In this document: positions 11,425 to 23,603 of the stretch, one piece after another
Layout of the letters: the number at the start of each line of letters is the position of its first letter
Position numbering within the stretch: the first letter of the stretch is position 1
Assembly: GCA_036186865.1 (NCBI GenBank)
Contig: AP025055.1
Span: 6,482,312 to 6,546,311, forward strand
Reading direction: 5' to 3'
Length of the DNA stretch: 64,000 bases
From: Eustoma russellianum
Lineage: Eukaryota > Streptophyta > Magnoliopsida > Gentianales > Gentianaceae
Made by a program: the position numbers and the translations under genes
Notes under the pieces: model-generated
Seen by the model: only the letters and a program-made list of their open reading frames with translations
Databases searched by the model: none
What the model was told of the DNA's origin: nothing

Positions 11425-11717
11425 TGTAGCAACCTAGCCGTAGTCTGCTAAGAGAAATACAAAGAGTTGATACCAAATCAAATGCACGTCAGCAAAGTGA
11501 CGTAAAATGACGTCAGCAGAAGTCATAAAATTAAAATTATTAAAATAATCATCAATCATTAATATCTAAATCTAAGCAATATCCAGAATTCAATATATGA
11601 ACCGTAAACTTAAGCCGAAATTCTAAGTCTCAAAATAACAAATCTTGAATCAACAATGTAAAGTCTCGAAATAAGTCCATAAATAGATCATCTCATCAAA
11701 TCCTCGAATCATCAATA
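11425..11717 (-). mobile_element. Left piece of an LTR-like repeat (family L2)
   Basis: It begins TGTAGCAACC, like other LTR ends here (TGTAGCGATC at 43,980 and, inverted, TGTAACGACC ending at 61,318). The block with GTCAGCAAAGTGACG and CAGAAGTCATAAAAT is shared with 44,070-44,130 and, inverted, with about 61,180-61,240. It is interrupted by a solo LTR and resumes at 14,797. The superfamily is not certain because no internal coding region is attached; Ty3/gypsy is likely from the terminal bases. Confidence 0.65.
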
Positions 11718-11758
11718 TGTAGAGATAAGAGGGTTTGAGTGATTTCAAAATAAGCAAT

Positions 11759-11804
<46 letters not shown>

Positions 11805-14796
11805 AAACATATACATGTATAAATGTGTACATGTATGCATGATAACTTGTCATTACTTGCCTTATTTAGCTTATATATTATGTTGCCGTACTAACGAACC
11901 ATGAAGCATTAAAGCTTACATCATATGGCAAACATTTGTTGTGTTTATACTATTTTCAGGTGCCACCATTAATGAAATAAATTAGTTCATTAAGTGAAGT
12001 ACTTAGTTTAATAAACTAAGTAGTTCATTAAAGGAAGATTAATTTGGAAAAGGCACAAAGGCAACAAGGCCAAGGAAGGAAAGTTCTCTCCTCCTCCCCA
12101 TCTTCATTAAACACGCCATATATATAAATATATTATACATATTTTCAGATTTTTTAATAAAGGCACATACACATGTATTCCAACGTACTACTGACACGTT
12201 ATATATTTTACGTACGTAAGTTAACATCACACCACTATACTTAACTCATATTTATGAGTACATTCAGGTCTTATATCATATGATATAAGATATGGTGATG
12301 AAAAATTAAATACGACACGATAAAAGGTTCTAAACCGAAATTTGTCGTATCGGGCGAATACCGAAACTTCGCCAACGTGTCACATACTTGCCATAAATAA
12401 ATGGCCAGCCCATATACATCAAAATATGATGATATTTTCTTGCCATAGATGATACAATCAGCCAAAAATACTTTCCATGTTGGCACACACAAATCACCCC
12501 ACATTTAGGCCAAAATGTGAAGATTCCAATTTTAATTTTGTCACATGTTAATGGTACCACTTTAAACCAGCCAAGTGCTGAGATTTAAAGTATATATTAT
12601 ATATATATTATGCATAACATAATATATATAACATGTGCAAAAGTTGGAATTTAAATTAGAGAAAAATCGGGTAATCGATAAATATCGAAAATTCGGTTTT
12701 CTACGCACATAACATGGAACGTTTTTCTTGAACATCATGTGACACGTATCTAGACACTTTTTACATATGATATACATCTTAAAGTGTTCTAGAAAATTAA
12801 ATTAAGGGCTGATTGGAATATTACATGTGTGTTCTATTAAATGTGCACTATTTTACAAAGTTAACAAAAAATAAATTTCAGCACATGTATATACATCATA
12901 TAACGTTACATCCAGCTGAGATGGAGCACATGTGGAGCCTTGTTGGCATATTGATTGGTCAAGAATCAATCATACAATGTTGGTGAATCAAAGAGAGAAG
13001 CTACAAAAGGTAAGAATTCAAATATATCTCACTTATGTAACATGCTGAAAATTTCAGCATGATGAAGCATTATGGCCGAAATTTTCATTTGAAAATGCAG
13101 AGATTGTGTGTCTTGAATCATGAGGATTAATTGAAGATGTTATGGAAATGATTTGAATATTATGTAAAGTAATAAAGTGTGGTATTCTACATATCACATG
13201 CTGAAATTTTTCAGCATGTGTACAAGGGGTATGGACGAATTTAAGAGCATAAAGATGTCCATATTCATTGCTCATGTGATAGTAATATTTACCATTAATT
13301 GGTGATTCATTTTAATGAGAAAAATCAAAGTAAATTGGGAATTATCTTGAATAAAATTGAATGATGTTAATGCTGAAAATTCAGCATGGAAATTATACAT
13401 AGTGGCCGATTTTTTCCTTAACAAAGAAGGGATTTGTTGGTCTTGCAATTTATGGTGTATCTCTTGACTTATGGTATGAATTTATGTTTGATTTTTGACA
13501 CATTTCAAAGTGTTTATTTCAGATTATTTCCATGTCATCTTGATGACAACATTGAGCCAATAAAGAGGTGCCAAGTAAGCGAAGACTAAATGATGATCCA
13601 ATAGAATGATGCCAAGTAAGCAAGGCATTGTCACAATGATGTCTTACACTCTCTCAAGCACTTAAAAGGAAATTTTCAAGAGGAAAGAGAGGCCCTAGGG
13701 GGACGGCTGCAAGGTTAAAAGAAAGAAGAGAAGAGCAAACAAATACAACAACAAGAATTGTATTCAAAAAGTGATCAAATTGCCAAGCTCTTCTTCTCCT
13801 ACATCTTCTTTCTTTATCTCTTCTTGTAAAGCCTATTGTTTTTCATATCTTTCAATCTTGAATAGGCTTCTTATAAACCACCATTCATACATCTTTGTAA
13901 AAGATTGATCAAGTTGTGATCAATCTTCATTCTTACGAGGTGGTGGTGTTCGTGTGAATTGTACTCACAATACAAGGTTTGTAAATGGTTGGAGTTAAGG
14001 TGTAACTCTATCAACCCTGCGGTAAGGTGTACTGCGTGTGTGTGATTAGTGTGAACCAAGGAAGGTGTTCCTTGAAGACTGGAGTAGGTTGTTTATAACC
14101 GAACCAGTATAAAATTCTTGGTGCAATTTACTTCCAGCATTTACTTTTCAGTTACTGTACTGTTTACCCTTCTTGATCACGCTCGTAAAATAGTAAACGG
14201 ATTTCAAAAATTACAAAACTTTCAGAAAACATAGCCACACGTGTTAAGATTCTTTTGGCGCAAGTTTCAACTCTTTTGGACAAGTATAAGTCATTAAAAC
14301 GTCCAAAGTTATGAGACTAGTGCAGTCTGATTTTCAGGCTTGCAAAGGTTGAGACTTTGATCATATTTGACTGACTTCCCAAAAGAATTTTTCAAAACTG
14401 TTTCAACCCATTTAAATATAACATATAAGGGGTTAGTGGTTAAATTTTCAGAGCATTTGGAGTTGTGCACAAATAGGAATTAATTTTTCAAATCAGTGTA
14501 TCGGTTCTGACAGATTTGCACAATCTGAGTGTCAACAGTTTTTGAAGGGGTTAAAGGTTGAATTTTAATTTCAAATTTTTAGGGGACCCTAATAACATCT
14601 GAGGCTAAGTTCTCTCAAAATTTCATAATTTTTGGAGACCTGTAACCTGGTTTTAAAAATGTTTTAAACTGATCTTGAAAACAGAAACTGTTTTCAGAAC
14701 TTGAATTGTTCAAGTTTAAACAAATTTTAAAAACCACATTTTCCGCACCCACTATTCAACCCTCCTCCCTTCTAGTGGTGCCTTGCAGATCCTACA
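11718..14796 (+). mobile_element. Solo LTR of the gag-only copia family with perfect 5-bp target duplication
   Basis: This is the plus-strand counterpart of the long LTRs in copies A and B. It starts TGTAGAGATAAGAGGG (the others start TGTTGAGAAAAAGGG) and ends GGTGCCTTGCAGATCCTACA. CAATA occurs immediately before (11,713-11,717) and after (14,797-14,801). The related empty site near 44,312 has a single CAATA, which supports insertion followed by LTR-LTR recombination. The copy is about 3.1 kb, longer than its relatives, partly from a TA microsatellite near 11,765-11,800. It keeps the 20-bp palindrome (12,270-12,289) and three CATGCTGAA ... TTCAGCATG palindromes (13,042-13,390). No internal region remains. 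Confidence 0.9.
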
Positions 14797-16002
14797 CAAT
14801 ATCCCCATTCAGAATCGTCCTCTACGAACATTAAATCATAACCCTGATCTTTACAAAACAACAATAAGGTATAGTATGAGCGACAAAGCATCGTCGAGTC
14901 AGTAACCTGTCTGTACCCGCCATGGGGTCATGCATGGAGAAACAAGTGTAAATCGATACTTAAACAATTTAGGAAAATATCGAGTTTCCCATTCACAAAA
15001 ACAATTACTATATTACCCTTATAGTCAAACAACCATCAAAGTCAAACATTCCATATCCAATATCCAATCAAATGCAGTCAAAGCCAAAATCAATGATGTA
15101 AGGTTACGAAAATCGATGAATGCGAAGTCAAAATCAAAGTCGTAGTCCAAAACCAAATTCGGTTCAAAATCAAAGTTTCCAAATCCAAATCCGATACCAA
15201 ATCGGTACCAAATTCAAATGCAAATCCGATTCCAAATCGATACAAAGTCCAAGTTTCCAAAACCAGTTCCAATGCAATGCTTATAACACTTTCCTTACAA
15301 GTGACTTATACCGTAAGACTTCATATTGATCACCCCAATAGTCAATATGCCCATACGCCCTATCCTAGATAGGTCATTATGCCTTGGGCGCCCTAATTGG
15401 TGGTCTATATGCCCGATCGCCCTATCCCAGATAGGTCATTATGTCCGGATGCCTTGTTTGTTTGGGATCAATCCAGATTAACGACATATTTCTCTTGTGA
15501 GGGTGAATTTCGCAAAATACAGTGCACGATTTTCAAAACAATTTCCAAATACCAAACTTTTCCTAATTTCCAATCATTGAATGTTTTGAAATATCCAATC
15601 ACAAACATTTCCAAATATTCAATCACAAATATTTTGAAATATCCAATCACAAATATTTTCAAATACAAAATGACTCATAACTCCTGTGCACGTGTGTGTA
15701 TGCTCATGCTCATACATGTGCATATATACGTACACACAGACACGTACATCCCTCGGTCTATTTTTTTCCAACCCACTACCCAACTCACCCCACACTTCCC
15801 CTACCCTCGGCCAACCTTCACTGACCCCTGCCAGACTAGTTCCCCACCCAACTCCCTCGGCCCTACCCCCTCCCCTTCCCCCAAAACCTAATTTCACTCA
15901 CCTCACTTTCTACCCCTCGGCCTCCCTCCATAACACACACTATGCATATTTTCACAAACCAAATACCATAAACAACAAGTACAATTCACACCTAACACAC
16001 AG
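14797..16002 (-). mobile_element. Right piece of the L2 LTR-like repeat
   Basis: This continues 11,425-11,717 across the solo LTR. 14,797-15,010 matches 44,312-44,520. 15,090-15,900 matches the inverse of 59,800-60,720, including the AAATCCGATTCCAAATCG series and the CCTCGG/CCCACC C-rich block. It is bounded on the right by the gypsy LTR at 16,003. Open frames in the C-rich block (15,397-16,060) have no known domain and are treated as chance. Confidence 0.65.
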
Positions 16003-17156
16003 TGAAATACTTTGCCCGAGACTATGCTCTCAGAACAGTATGCCCGTCGTACTCTACTAAGAGAAGTACAAGGTGACAATACCAATTGAATATGCGCTAC
16101 AACATAAAATGTGGACTGGTATAGCTTAAGCATCATAACTTAAACATTACAAAATATCAAAATTTCTGAAAGTACAATCCATCCGGAGCACATAGTCCAT
16201 ACATCATACAAGTGTTCCAAAATAAGTCCTTAATTCATAGCCATCAAAACAAAAATATAAGTGCAATTCTCTCAAATCAAGGGTAGCCTAACCCCGGCTT
16301 GTCCTCTACATAAATTGCATCCCTGTCCCTATTATCTGTAATTTATTTAGATGGAAAGTTTGAGCGATAACACAATCATGTAGCAAGTAAATCCCTTAAA
16401 ACTGGCATAGGATCAAAGATGCAGGGACAGGGTACAAAAATAATTTACCTCGTAAATACATACACATTTGTCTCCCTTTTCACAAATAATAGTTAGCACA
16501 TTAATCATGAATAAGTCTATACACAGAATCATTACAAACAGTTTACAAATCCAAACCATATCCATGTCTATATAGTTTTCCATGATATTCTATGTCCATA
16601 TAATTTTTATGATAATCCATGTCTATATAATTTATACGATCCGTTCCATGATGATGCAATAATGATGCAATGTTATAAAACATTGCAATGTATGTCCATG
16701 TCCATATCTGGTCATTGACCAGTCCATATCCATAGTCCATTCTATACTTATATCTGGTCGATGACCAATCCATATCTATGTCTGGCAGGAGACCAGTCCA
16801 TGTCCATATCCCATCCGCAGTGGGTTCGTGATTTTGCAAACAATGCAAGATGCAGTTGTTCCATGTTAAAAACCAATGAATTTTCGTAAAATGACGTGCA
16901 CAATGATCCATGTCTGTATGGTTGTATATAATAATCCATACAATGTCTATATTACAACATATTACACAATAAGTTCATCACACATAAGTACACATGAACC
17001 AAAAATTTCACGCTTCCATATAGTTAACGCTTAACAACTATATCCTTATTTTAATCAAGAATGGACTACACTTTATTGAGGCTTAAAACCAAGAGCTATA
17101 AAAGTCCAAGGGAAAGACATTTTCTAAAATATAGCACTACATACATGTTTGATGTC
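16003..17156 (-). mobile_element. Truncated gypsy LTR (left copy)
   Basis: It aligns with the first about 1.1 kb of the LTR at 29,314-32,190 (CCCGAGACTATGCTCTC, the tract rich in CCATGTCCATAT words, ATACATGTTTGA). At 17,156 it jumps directly into integrase sequence matching 32,862, so the rest of the LTR, the polypurine tract and the chromodomain region were deleted. The junction sits in a short CATT/ATTC microhomology. Confidence 0.85.
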
Positions 17157-18546
17157 CATTCCAATTGAGCTGTGGTAACTGTTGTTATATGAGAATTCCA
17201 TCAGTTTTAGAGACTTATCCTAGCTACTCCTGAAATCTAGTGCATAGAAGCGCAACATATCTTCCAGTGTATGTATGGTCCTCTCAGATTATCCATCTAT
17301 CTGTGGGTGAAACGCGATACTCATCCTGATCACGATCCCAATTGCTCGCTGACATGCTGTCTAGAATGATGAATTGAAGCGCGGAGCTCGATCACGTACA
17401 ATACTTATCAGCACTATATGTAAGCTCACAATGTCATCCACATACATATTCAGTAATATCTCCATAGATGCATGAATCGACACAGGTAGAAAATGCGCTG
17501 ACTTGGTAAGTTGATCTACAAGAACTCTAATCGCGTCATTTCCGCTCCTCGTCTTGGGAAGTCCCATGACAAAATCCACCATGACATATTCTCAGTTCCA
17601 CTTGGGGATCTCTAATGGCTGCAATAGGCCCACAGGTCGCTGGTGTTTTGCTTTCAAATGCTGGAAAACTAGGCACCATTCAATAAATTCTGCTATCTGA
17701 CGTTTAATGCCGCTCCACCAATAATAATTCTTCAGATCCTAATATATCTTTGTAGCTCCCGGGTGTATGGACAATCACGAACTGTGCACTTCTTTCAGAA
17801 TCTCCCTCACGATATCATCAACATCTGGCACACATAACCTACCTCAGAACTATAGAATGTCATCATCTCTAGTCTTAAAGTCATTCATGGGCTCTCTCTT
17901 TAACTCCTCCGTGTTCTTTAACAACTCTTTATTACTTCTTTGGGCTTCATTGATTCAGTATGGGAGCGACCATAAATGTAGCCAGAACACTCGCTGTGGA
18001 GTTAATCATATCTAGTCCGGTTTTAGCCATTTCTCGTACAATAGGGGTCTGTCTAGCATGGCTTAATTTTCTGCTCAGTGCGTCTACCACCTTGTTTTCT
18101 TTGTGGGGTGATAATGAATAGTGAGATTGTAATCTTTAATCAGTTCCAACAACCTTTATTGCCTTATATTCAGTTCCTTCTAAGTAAAGAGATATTTCAG
18201 GCTCTTATGAACTGTGGACACTTCGCATCTTTCGCCATACAGATAATGTGGCCAGATTTTCTATGTGAACGCAAATGCTGCCAATTCTAAATCATGCGTG
18301 GGGTAATGTTTCTCACATGATTTCAGCTGTCTCGCGGCATAAGTAATTACTCGATCCTTTTGCATCAATACACATACTAAAAGAAAATGGTTTAGACACA
18401 TATACACTAAGTGAATTCAGAATAGTAAATTCGTTTATTTATTTACCTAATCCATTCTTCGATGCATCGGTGTATACTACGAATCCTTCACGGGAGCTGA
18501 AGTCAATATCTTCTTGAGTTTGGCAAAACTTTTTTTGCATTCGGAT
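17157..18546 (-). pseudogene. Gypsy internal region 1, 3' part: RNase H end and integrase
   Basis: Read from 18,546 downward it holds the RNase H start with YTDASKNGLG-type residues split by a frameshift, then RVITYAARQLKSCEKHYP, YNLTIHYHPTK, the integrase H2C2 zinc region (HSS...HPGATKIY, LKNYYWW) and the integrase core. The core is the 73-codon frame 17,361-17,582 (MVDFVMGLPKTRSGNDAIRV, LTKSAHFLPV, SIVRDRAPRF). The second catalytic Asp is within DRAPRF. Many stops and frameshifts are present. Its upstream half lies at 26,401 and beyond, beyond nested copia A. Confidence 0.87.
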
Positions 18547-21363
18547 TGTAGGACCTGTAAGGCACCACTAGAAGGGGGAGGGGTTGAATAGTGGGTGCAG
18601 ACAATTTGGTTTTTAAAATATTTTGACTCAAAATCCCAATTTCTGAAAAAAGTTTCTGTTTTCAGGTCCTATTTTGCAACGTTTGAAAAACTAGGTTAAT
18701 GGCCTTTAAAAATTCTGAAATTTTAAGAGATTGTAGTCTCAAATGTTCTGAGTATCTCCTAAAAATTTCAGATCAAAATTCAACCATTAACCCTTTGAAA
18801 AATTGTTTGTGGTCAGATTGCGCAAATCTGCCAGAAACGGTAGTCTGACTCGAAAAATTTATTCTGATTAAACCGTGGCTCCAAATGGTCTAAAAATTTA
18901 ACGACAAAACCCTTACTATATGTATTTAATTGGGTTGAAACATTTTTGAAAAATTCCTTTGGGAAGTATGTCAAATACGTCTAAGTTTGCAACCTTTGCA
19001 AGTCTGAAAATCAGATTGCACTAGTCTCAGAACTATTAACGTTTGAATGACTTATACTTGCCCAAAGGGTTGAAACTAGCGCCAAATGAAACTTAAAACG
19101 TGTGGATATGTTTTTGAAAAGTTTCGCGATTTTTGAAATTTGTTTGATATTTTTACTACTGCAATGAAAATGATGCACAGTGCTGGAAACTGAAAGTAAA
19201 GTGCTGAAAGTAATAACACCGAGAATTTTATGCTGGTTCAGTTAACACAACCGACTCCAGCCTTCAAGGATACCTTCCTTGGTTATCACTAATCACAAAA
19301 AACACCTTAACAGAAAGGGTTACTGGAGTTACACACCAACTCCAGCCCTTTACAAACGATACAAGTAATCACACCGAGCACGAACACCACCACCGAACGG
19401 ATGAAGGTTTGATCACACCTTGATCAACCTTTTACAATTGAAACATATATGGTGGCCTAATCAAAGCCTGTTCAATATAATGAATATAAGAACAATAGGC
19501 TTGAGAGAAGAAGAAGAAAGAAATGTAGAAGAAGAAAGTAGAAGACTCCTTTTGCACTTAGAAATTATGAGATTTGTCTTATGTTTGATTTGCTCATCTT
19601 CTCTTCCTTTTTCTGAATGTGTCTGCCCACTCTAGATCTTTTCTTCCCCTTGTAAATTCTCTTTTAAGTCCTTGGAAGAATGCCTTGTATAATTGTGGCA
19701 TCAACTTGCTTACTTGGCAACACTTGATTGGATGATTGTCTTGGCCCTGCTTACTTGGCACTCCTTGATTGGATGAGATTCGTCATCATTTGATGACTGT
19801 ACAAATCTGAGAATTACACATGTGCCAAATTATTAGTAAAAACCTTGCCAATTATCACACAATTAATCCCAAATAATTTGGAAGGTAAATTGATCTCCAT
19901 TTAGTTACAAAATTCGGCCAGCACTTATGCAACACATGCTGAAATTTTCAACATGTGCTAAATCTCAAGATCTTCAAATTATTACCATAATATTATCACA
20001 TTAATCCCTTAAAAATGAAGAGGCAAATTTATCACCATTAAGGAGCAAAATTTCGGCCAACTAATTCACACATGCTGAATTTTCAGCATGTGTTATATTT
20101 GTGACATAGTTTGAAATATTACCTTGTGTAGCTCCCTCCATTATGTCACTAAAATTATGTAGTCCATTCTTGACCAATAAAGATGCCAACTAAGCTCCAC
20201 ATAATCTCTGTCAAGGCTGAGTAGGCATGTGAATTAAGCTTGAACATGTGTTGAATTTATTTTTGTAAGCTTTGTAAAATAGTGCAGCAATAATTATACA
20301 CATATGGTATATTCCAATCATCCCTAATTTAAATATTATAGAACACTTTAGTATGTATTTAATATATAAAAAGTGTCTAGATACATGTTACATGTCATGC
20401 CAAAACGTTCTATGTGTTGTGTTCGTAGAAAACCGAATTTTTGACTTTTGTCGATTACGCAATTTTTCTCCGATTAAATTCAAACTTTTTGCACATATTA
20501 TATATATTATGTCAAACATAATATACATAGAATAACTTGAATATTCATCTCTAAATGCTGATTATAAGGGGTGCCCCATTTGACAAAAATATTGAATTTG
20601 AAATTTCCAGAATTTGGCCTTAATTGGGGGTGATTTGTGTGTGCCAACATGGAATGATTTTATGGCTGAATATACCATCTAAGACACAAAATTTGTGGCC
20701 ATTTTTGAAGTGTAGGGGCTGACCATCTATATAGGGCAAGTACGTGACACGTTAGCGAAGTTTCGATAGTCACCTGATACGACAATTTTTGGTTTAGAAC
20801 CTTGTAACGTGTCGTAATAATTTTGTCATGACGATGAATTATATCATATGATATAAGACCTGAATATACTCATAAATATGAGGTAAGTATAGTTGTGTGA
20901 CGTTGACGTACGTTCGTAATATATAACGTGTCGGTAGTATATTGGAATATATGTGTGTGTGCCTTTTTATAAAAATCTGAATATATATACACACACATAT
21001 ATATAACGTGTGGATTATAAGGAGAGGAGACTTTCCATTTCCATGTTTGTCGCCACCATGCCTTTTTCAAATATATCTCCATTTAATAAACTACTTAGTT
21101 CATTTACTAAGTACTTCACTTAATGAACTAGTTTAGTTCATTAATGATGGCACCTGAAAATAGTTTAAACACAACAAATGTTTGCCATTTTATGTAAGCT
21201 TTAAAGCTTCATGGCTTGTTAGTACGGCAACATTATATATAAAGAATATAAGACAAGTTTGTTGCAAAAACGTGTCAAGTCATAAAATGTGTCATGCATT
21301 TCTTTGGCACACGTTATTTAAATCATGCATTTTTGTGAATCACTCAAACCCTTTTTCTCAACA
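18547..21363 (-). mobile_element. 3' LTR of copia copy A
   Basis: On the plus strand it runs from TGTAGGACCTGTAAGG to CTTTTTCTCAACA, so on the element strand it is TGTTGAG ... CCTACA. Its length is 2,817 bp. The element-strand polypurine tract AAAAGGGGGATAT lies just inside (21,364-21,377), which marks this LTR as the 3' one. The LTR holds the palindrome near 20,838-20,857 and the hairpin CACATGCTGAATTTTCAGCATGTG near 20,070. Confidence 0.9.
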
Positions 21364-21617
21364 ATATCCCCCTTTTGATGATTTACAAAATAACCTAAGT
21401 TAATGATTTAAATTTAGTCGCTCTCCCTCCAATCGTGCACAAATTCAAATTTCAAATTTTGAATTCTCTCTCCCTTGATTTTTGCAATCAATACTTTCAT
21501 TCCCACTTAAATCATGCATTCTCTCCCCCTTTATTTTGAAAATAAAATCAAAAGTGCATGTAAGAAAGTTCAAACACGAACTCATGCATTTCGATTTCTT
21601 TCTTAAGGGTTATTCAT

Positions 21618-23547
21618 TTAACCCTTTGCAAATGTCTCTTTTGGTACCCAAATTTGGGTGACCTTTCCAGGTCTTCCAAAAGGTGAGAAAGGAGATGAAG
21701 ATGCAATATAATAGACGTTTGGTGCAAATCTGTTTGGCCTTTGGTCGAGAATGCCATCATGCACATAGCATAATCTTTGTTTTGATAAGCATATCGGTTT
21801 GCATACACGGGGCGTGATCTAGATGCATTTTTATAATGTGGATTTCTCATATGCATCAATGGCTTCTTTTCATATTTGTATGGCGCAAAATTATATCTCA
21901 TATGATATGAAGATGAAGCACGTTGAAATGACATAGGGGGGATTTAGGCGTCTTTTTAGGCGCCACACATGTCTTAGATGCATCTATTTTCTTAGATGGA
22001 ATGAATTTGGTTTCCTTATTTAACTTCTCATTGTATCCTAATCCATTTTTATCACTATCATGCTTTTATGACAAAATGATGCGATCTCGCATGTTGGTTC
22101 CCGTGTCAAATTGTTTCATCATTTTCTCTAAATCCGTATTCCTTGATTTCAAATTTGAAATCTCGGATTTCATTTCATTATTATGTTTTGGTAATGATGT
22201 GACCTCTGATTTTAATGCATTGATTATACAAGATGACTCTTCTTTTGAATAGTTTAATTGAGAAACAAGGTTTTTGTTAGAAGATTCTAACAACTTCTTG
22301 TCTTCAATTAATCGTTTTGTTTCTTTTGCAAGAGTCTTTGAGAACTTATGAAACTCCAAATATTGACTAAATAAATCATCATAAGAAGATTCAGAATCAG
22401 AATCAGAGTCAGAAGATACCTCATTCGATGCCTTAGATATAAAGCATACTTGTGCCGTTTGTTCTTCCACATCGTCAGTCTCAGAGTCAGATGAATCACT
22501 CCAATTGGAGGCTTTGAAGGCTCTTCTCCTTTGTTTAGGTTCTGAGACGAGTCTAGTTTTGATCCGATCCTTGTCAAGGTGTTCGTTCGTTTGTTTGTCC
22601 TTGTTAGGGCAATCACATGACAAGTGTATAAGTTTCCCACATTCATAACACTTTATTTCTTTATTATTTTTATTTCTATGATTCTTAGATGAAGTAGGAT
22701 TGTGTTTTTTTAATTGATTTTCTCAAGATCTTTCTTAATCTTTTAGCCATCGTGATTAAATCTTCGTCATCAGAATCTGTGTCACTATCCTCTATGCGAT
22801 CATAAGAAGTAGAGACACATTCATTTGATTCAAACGCAATAGCCTTATCATGTTTAGAACTAAATTCGTAATTTCTTAAAGTGAGGTTTTTTTTTCATAT
22901 ACCTTTAGTTATCCGATCAATTCCTCCATTTTTATCGATTTAGTATCCTTGGTTTCTTTGATTGCAGTGACTTTTGAATCCTATTCGGATGGGAGACTCC
23001 TTAACACCTTTTGAACCTTTTCCCGTGTAGAAAAAGCTTTTCCAAGAGACTCAAGAGAAATATAGATGTTAATCAATCGTAAATACATGTCAACAACAGA
23101 CTCACTTGGCAATAATTTGAAAGACTTAAGTGTGGACATAAGCATATTAATCTTAGACTCCTTTACTTGGCTAGTCCCTTCATGTTTTATCTCAAGAATT
23201 TTCCACATCTCTTGGGCGCTAGAGCAATTAGATATGTAACTATATTCACTTTTGCTTAGACCATTTAAAAGTAGTTGCATGGCTTTAGCATTCATACTCA
23301 ACTTCTTTTTATCATCACTAGTGTATTCTTGTTTCGTTTTTAAAACCTCTAGTGTGACACCATCAACAGTAGATAACTTAGATGGAACGAATGGACCGTC
23401 TTCTATAATAGGCCACAAATCAATATCAATATCCATAAGAAAGAGTTTCATTCTAAGTTTCTATTGGATAAAGGACTCACCATCAAAAAGAGGAGGCCTT
23501 TGACTAGACATACCTTCTTGCTTGGTTTTGAAGCTAGTGGTTGCCAT
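21618..23547 (-). pseudogene. gag: gag of copia copy A (UBN2-type capsid and CCHC zinc knuckle), interrupted
   Basis: Translation would begin MATTSFKTKQEG at 23,547. RPPLFDGESFIQ follows, then an amber stop where Trp is expected before KLRMKL. The capsid part (23,451-22,981) has the UBN2 features DIDLWPIIEDGPF, MNAKAMQLLLNGLSKSE and EMWKILEIKHEGT, and ends PSE-stop at 22,981-22,983. The zinc knuckle CYECGKLIHLSCDC is complete near 22,610-22,650. A Ser/Asp/Glu-rich stretch and a coiled-coil-like region (KEESSCIINALKSEV) follow. The last residues, in a shifted frame, are RPGKVTQIWVPKETFAKG and then a stop at 21,618. Copia proteins normally pass from WVPK into protease; here the protein ends. 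The product would package RNA but is not translatable as it stands. Confidence 0.85.
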
Positions 23548-23589
23548 CTTACTTAGATCGTTGGACCTTCTTGTTGTGAGTGTGCCTGC

Positions 23590-23601
23590 GCCCTGATACA
23601 A
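23590..23601 (-). other. Primer binding site of copia copy A (two mismatches)
   Basis: The minus strand matches TGGTATCAGAGC at 10 of 12 positions, two bases downstream of the 5' LTR end. Copy B has the perfect site at the same place. Confidence 0.75.
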
Positions 23602-23603
23602 CT

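Noticed and set aside
15397..16060. 164- and 124-codon plus-strand frames with Pro-rich tails
   Set aside because: They lie in the L2 LTR. The Pro-rich part comes from a C-rich block, and the related copy at 59,750-60,000 does not preserve the frame.
16540..16930. Independent satellite of CCATGTCCATAT units
   Set aside because: The same tract occurs at the same place in the gypsy LTR at 29,820-30,150, so it is part of the LTR and not a separate satellite.
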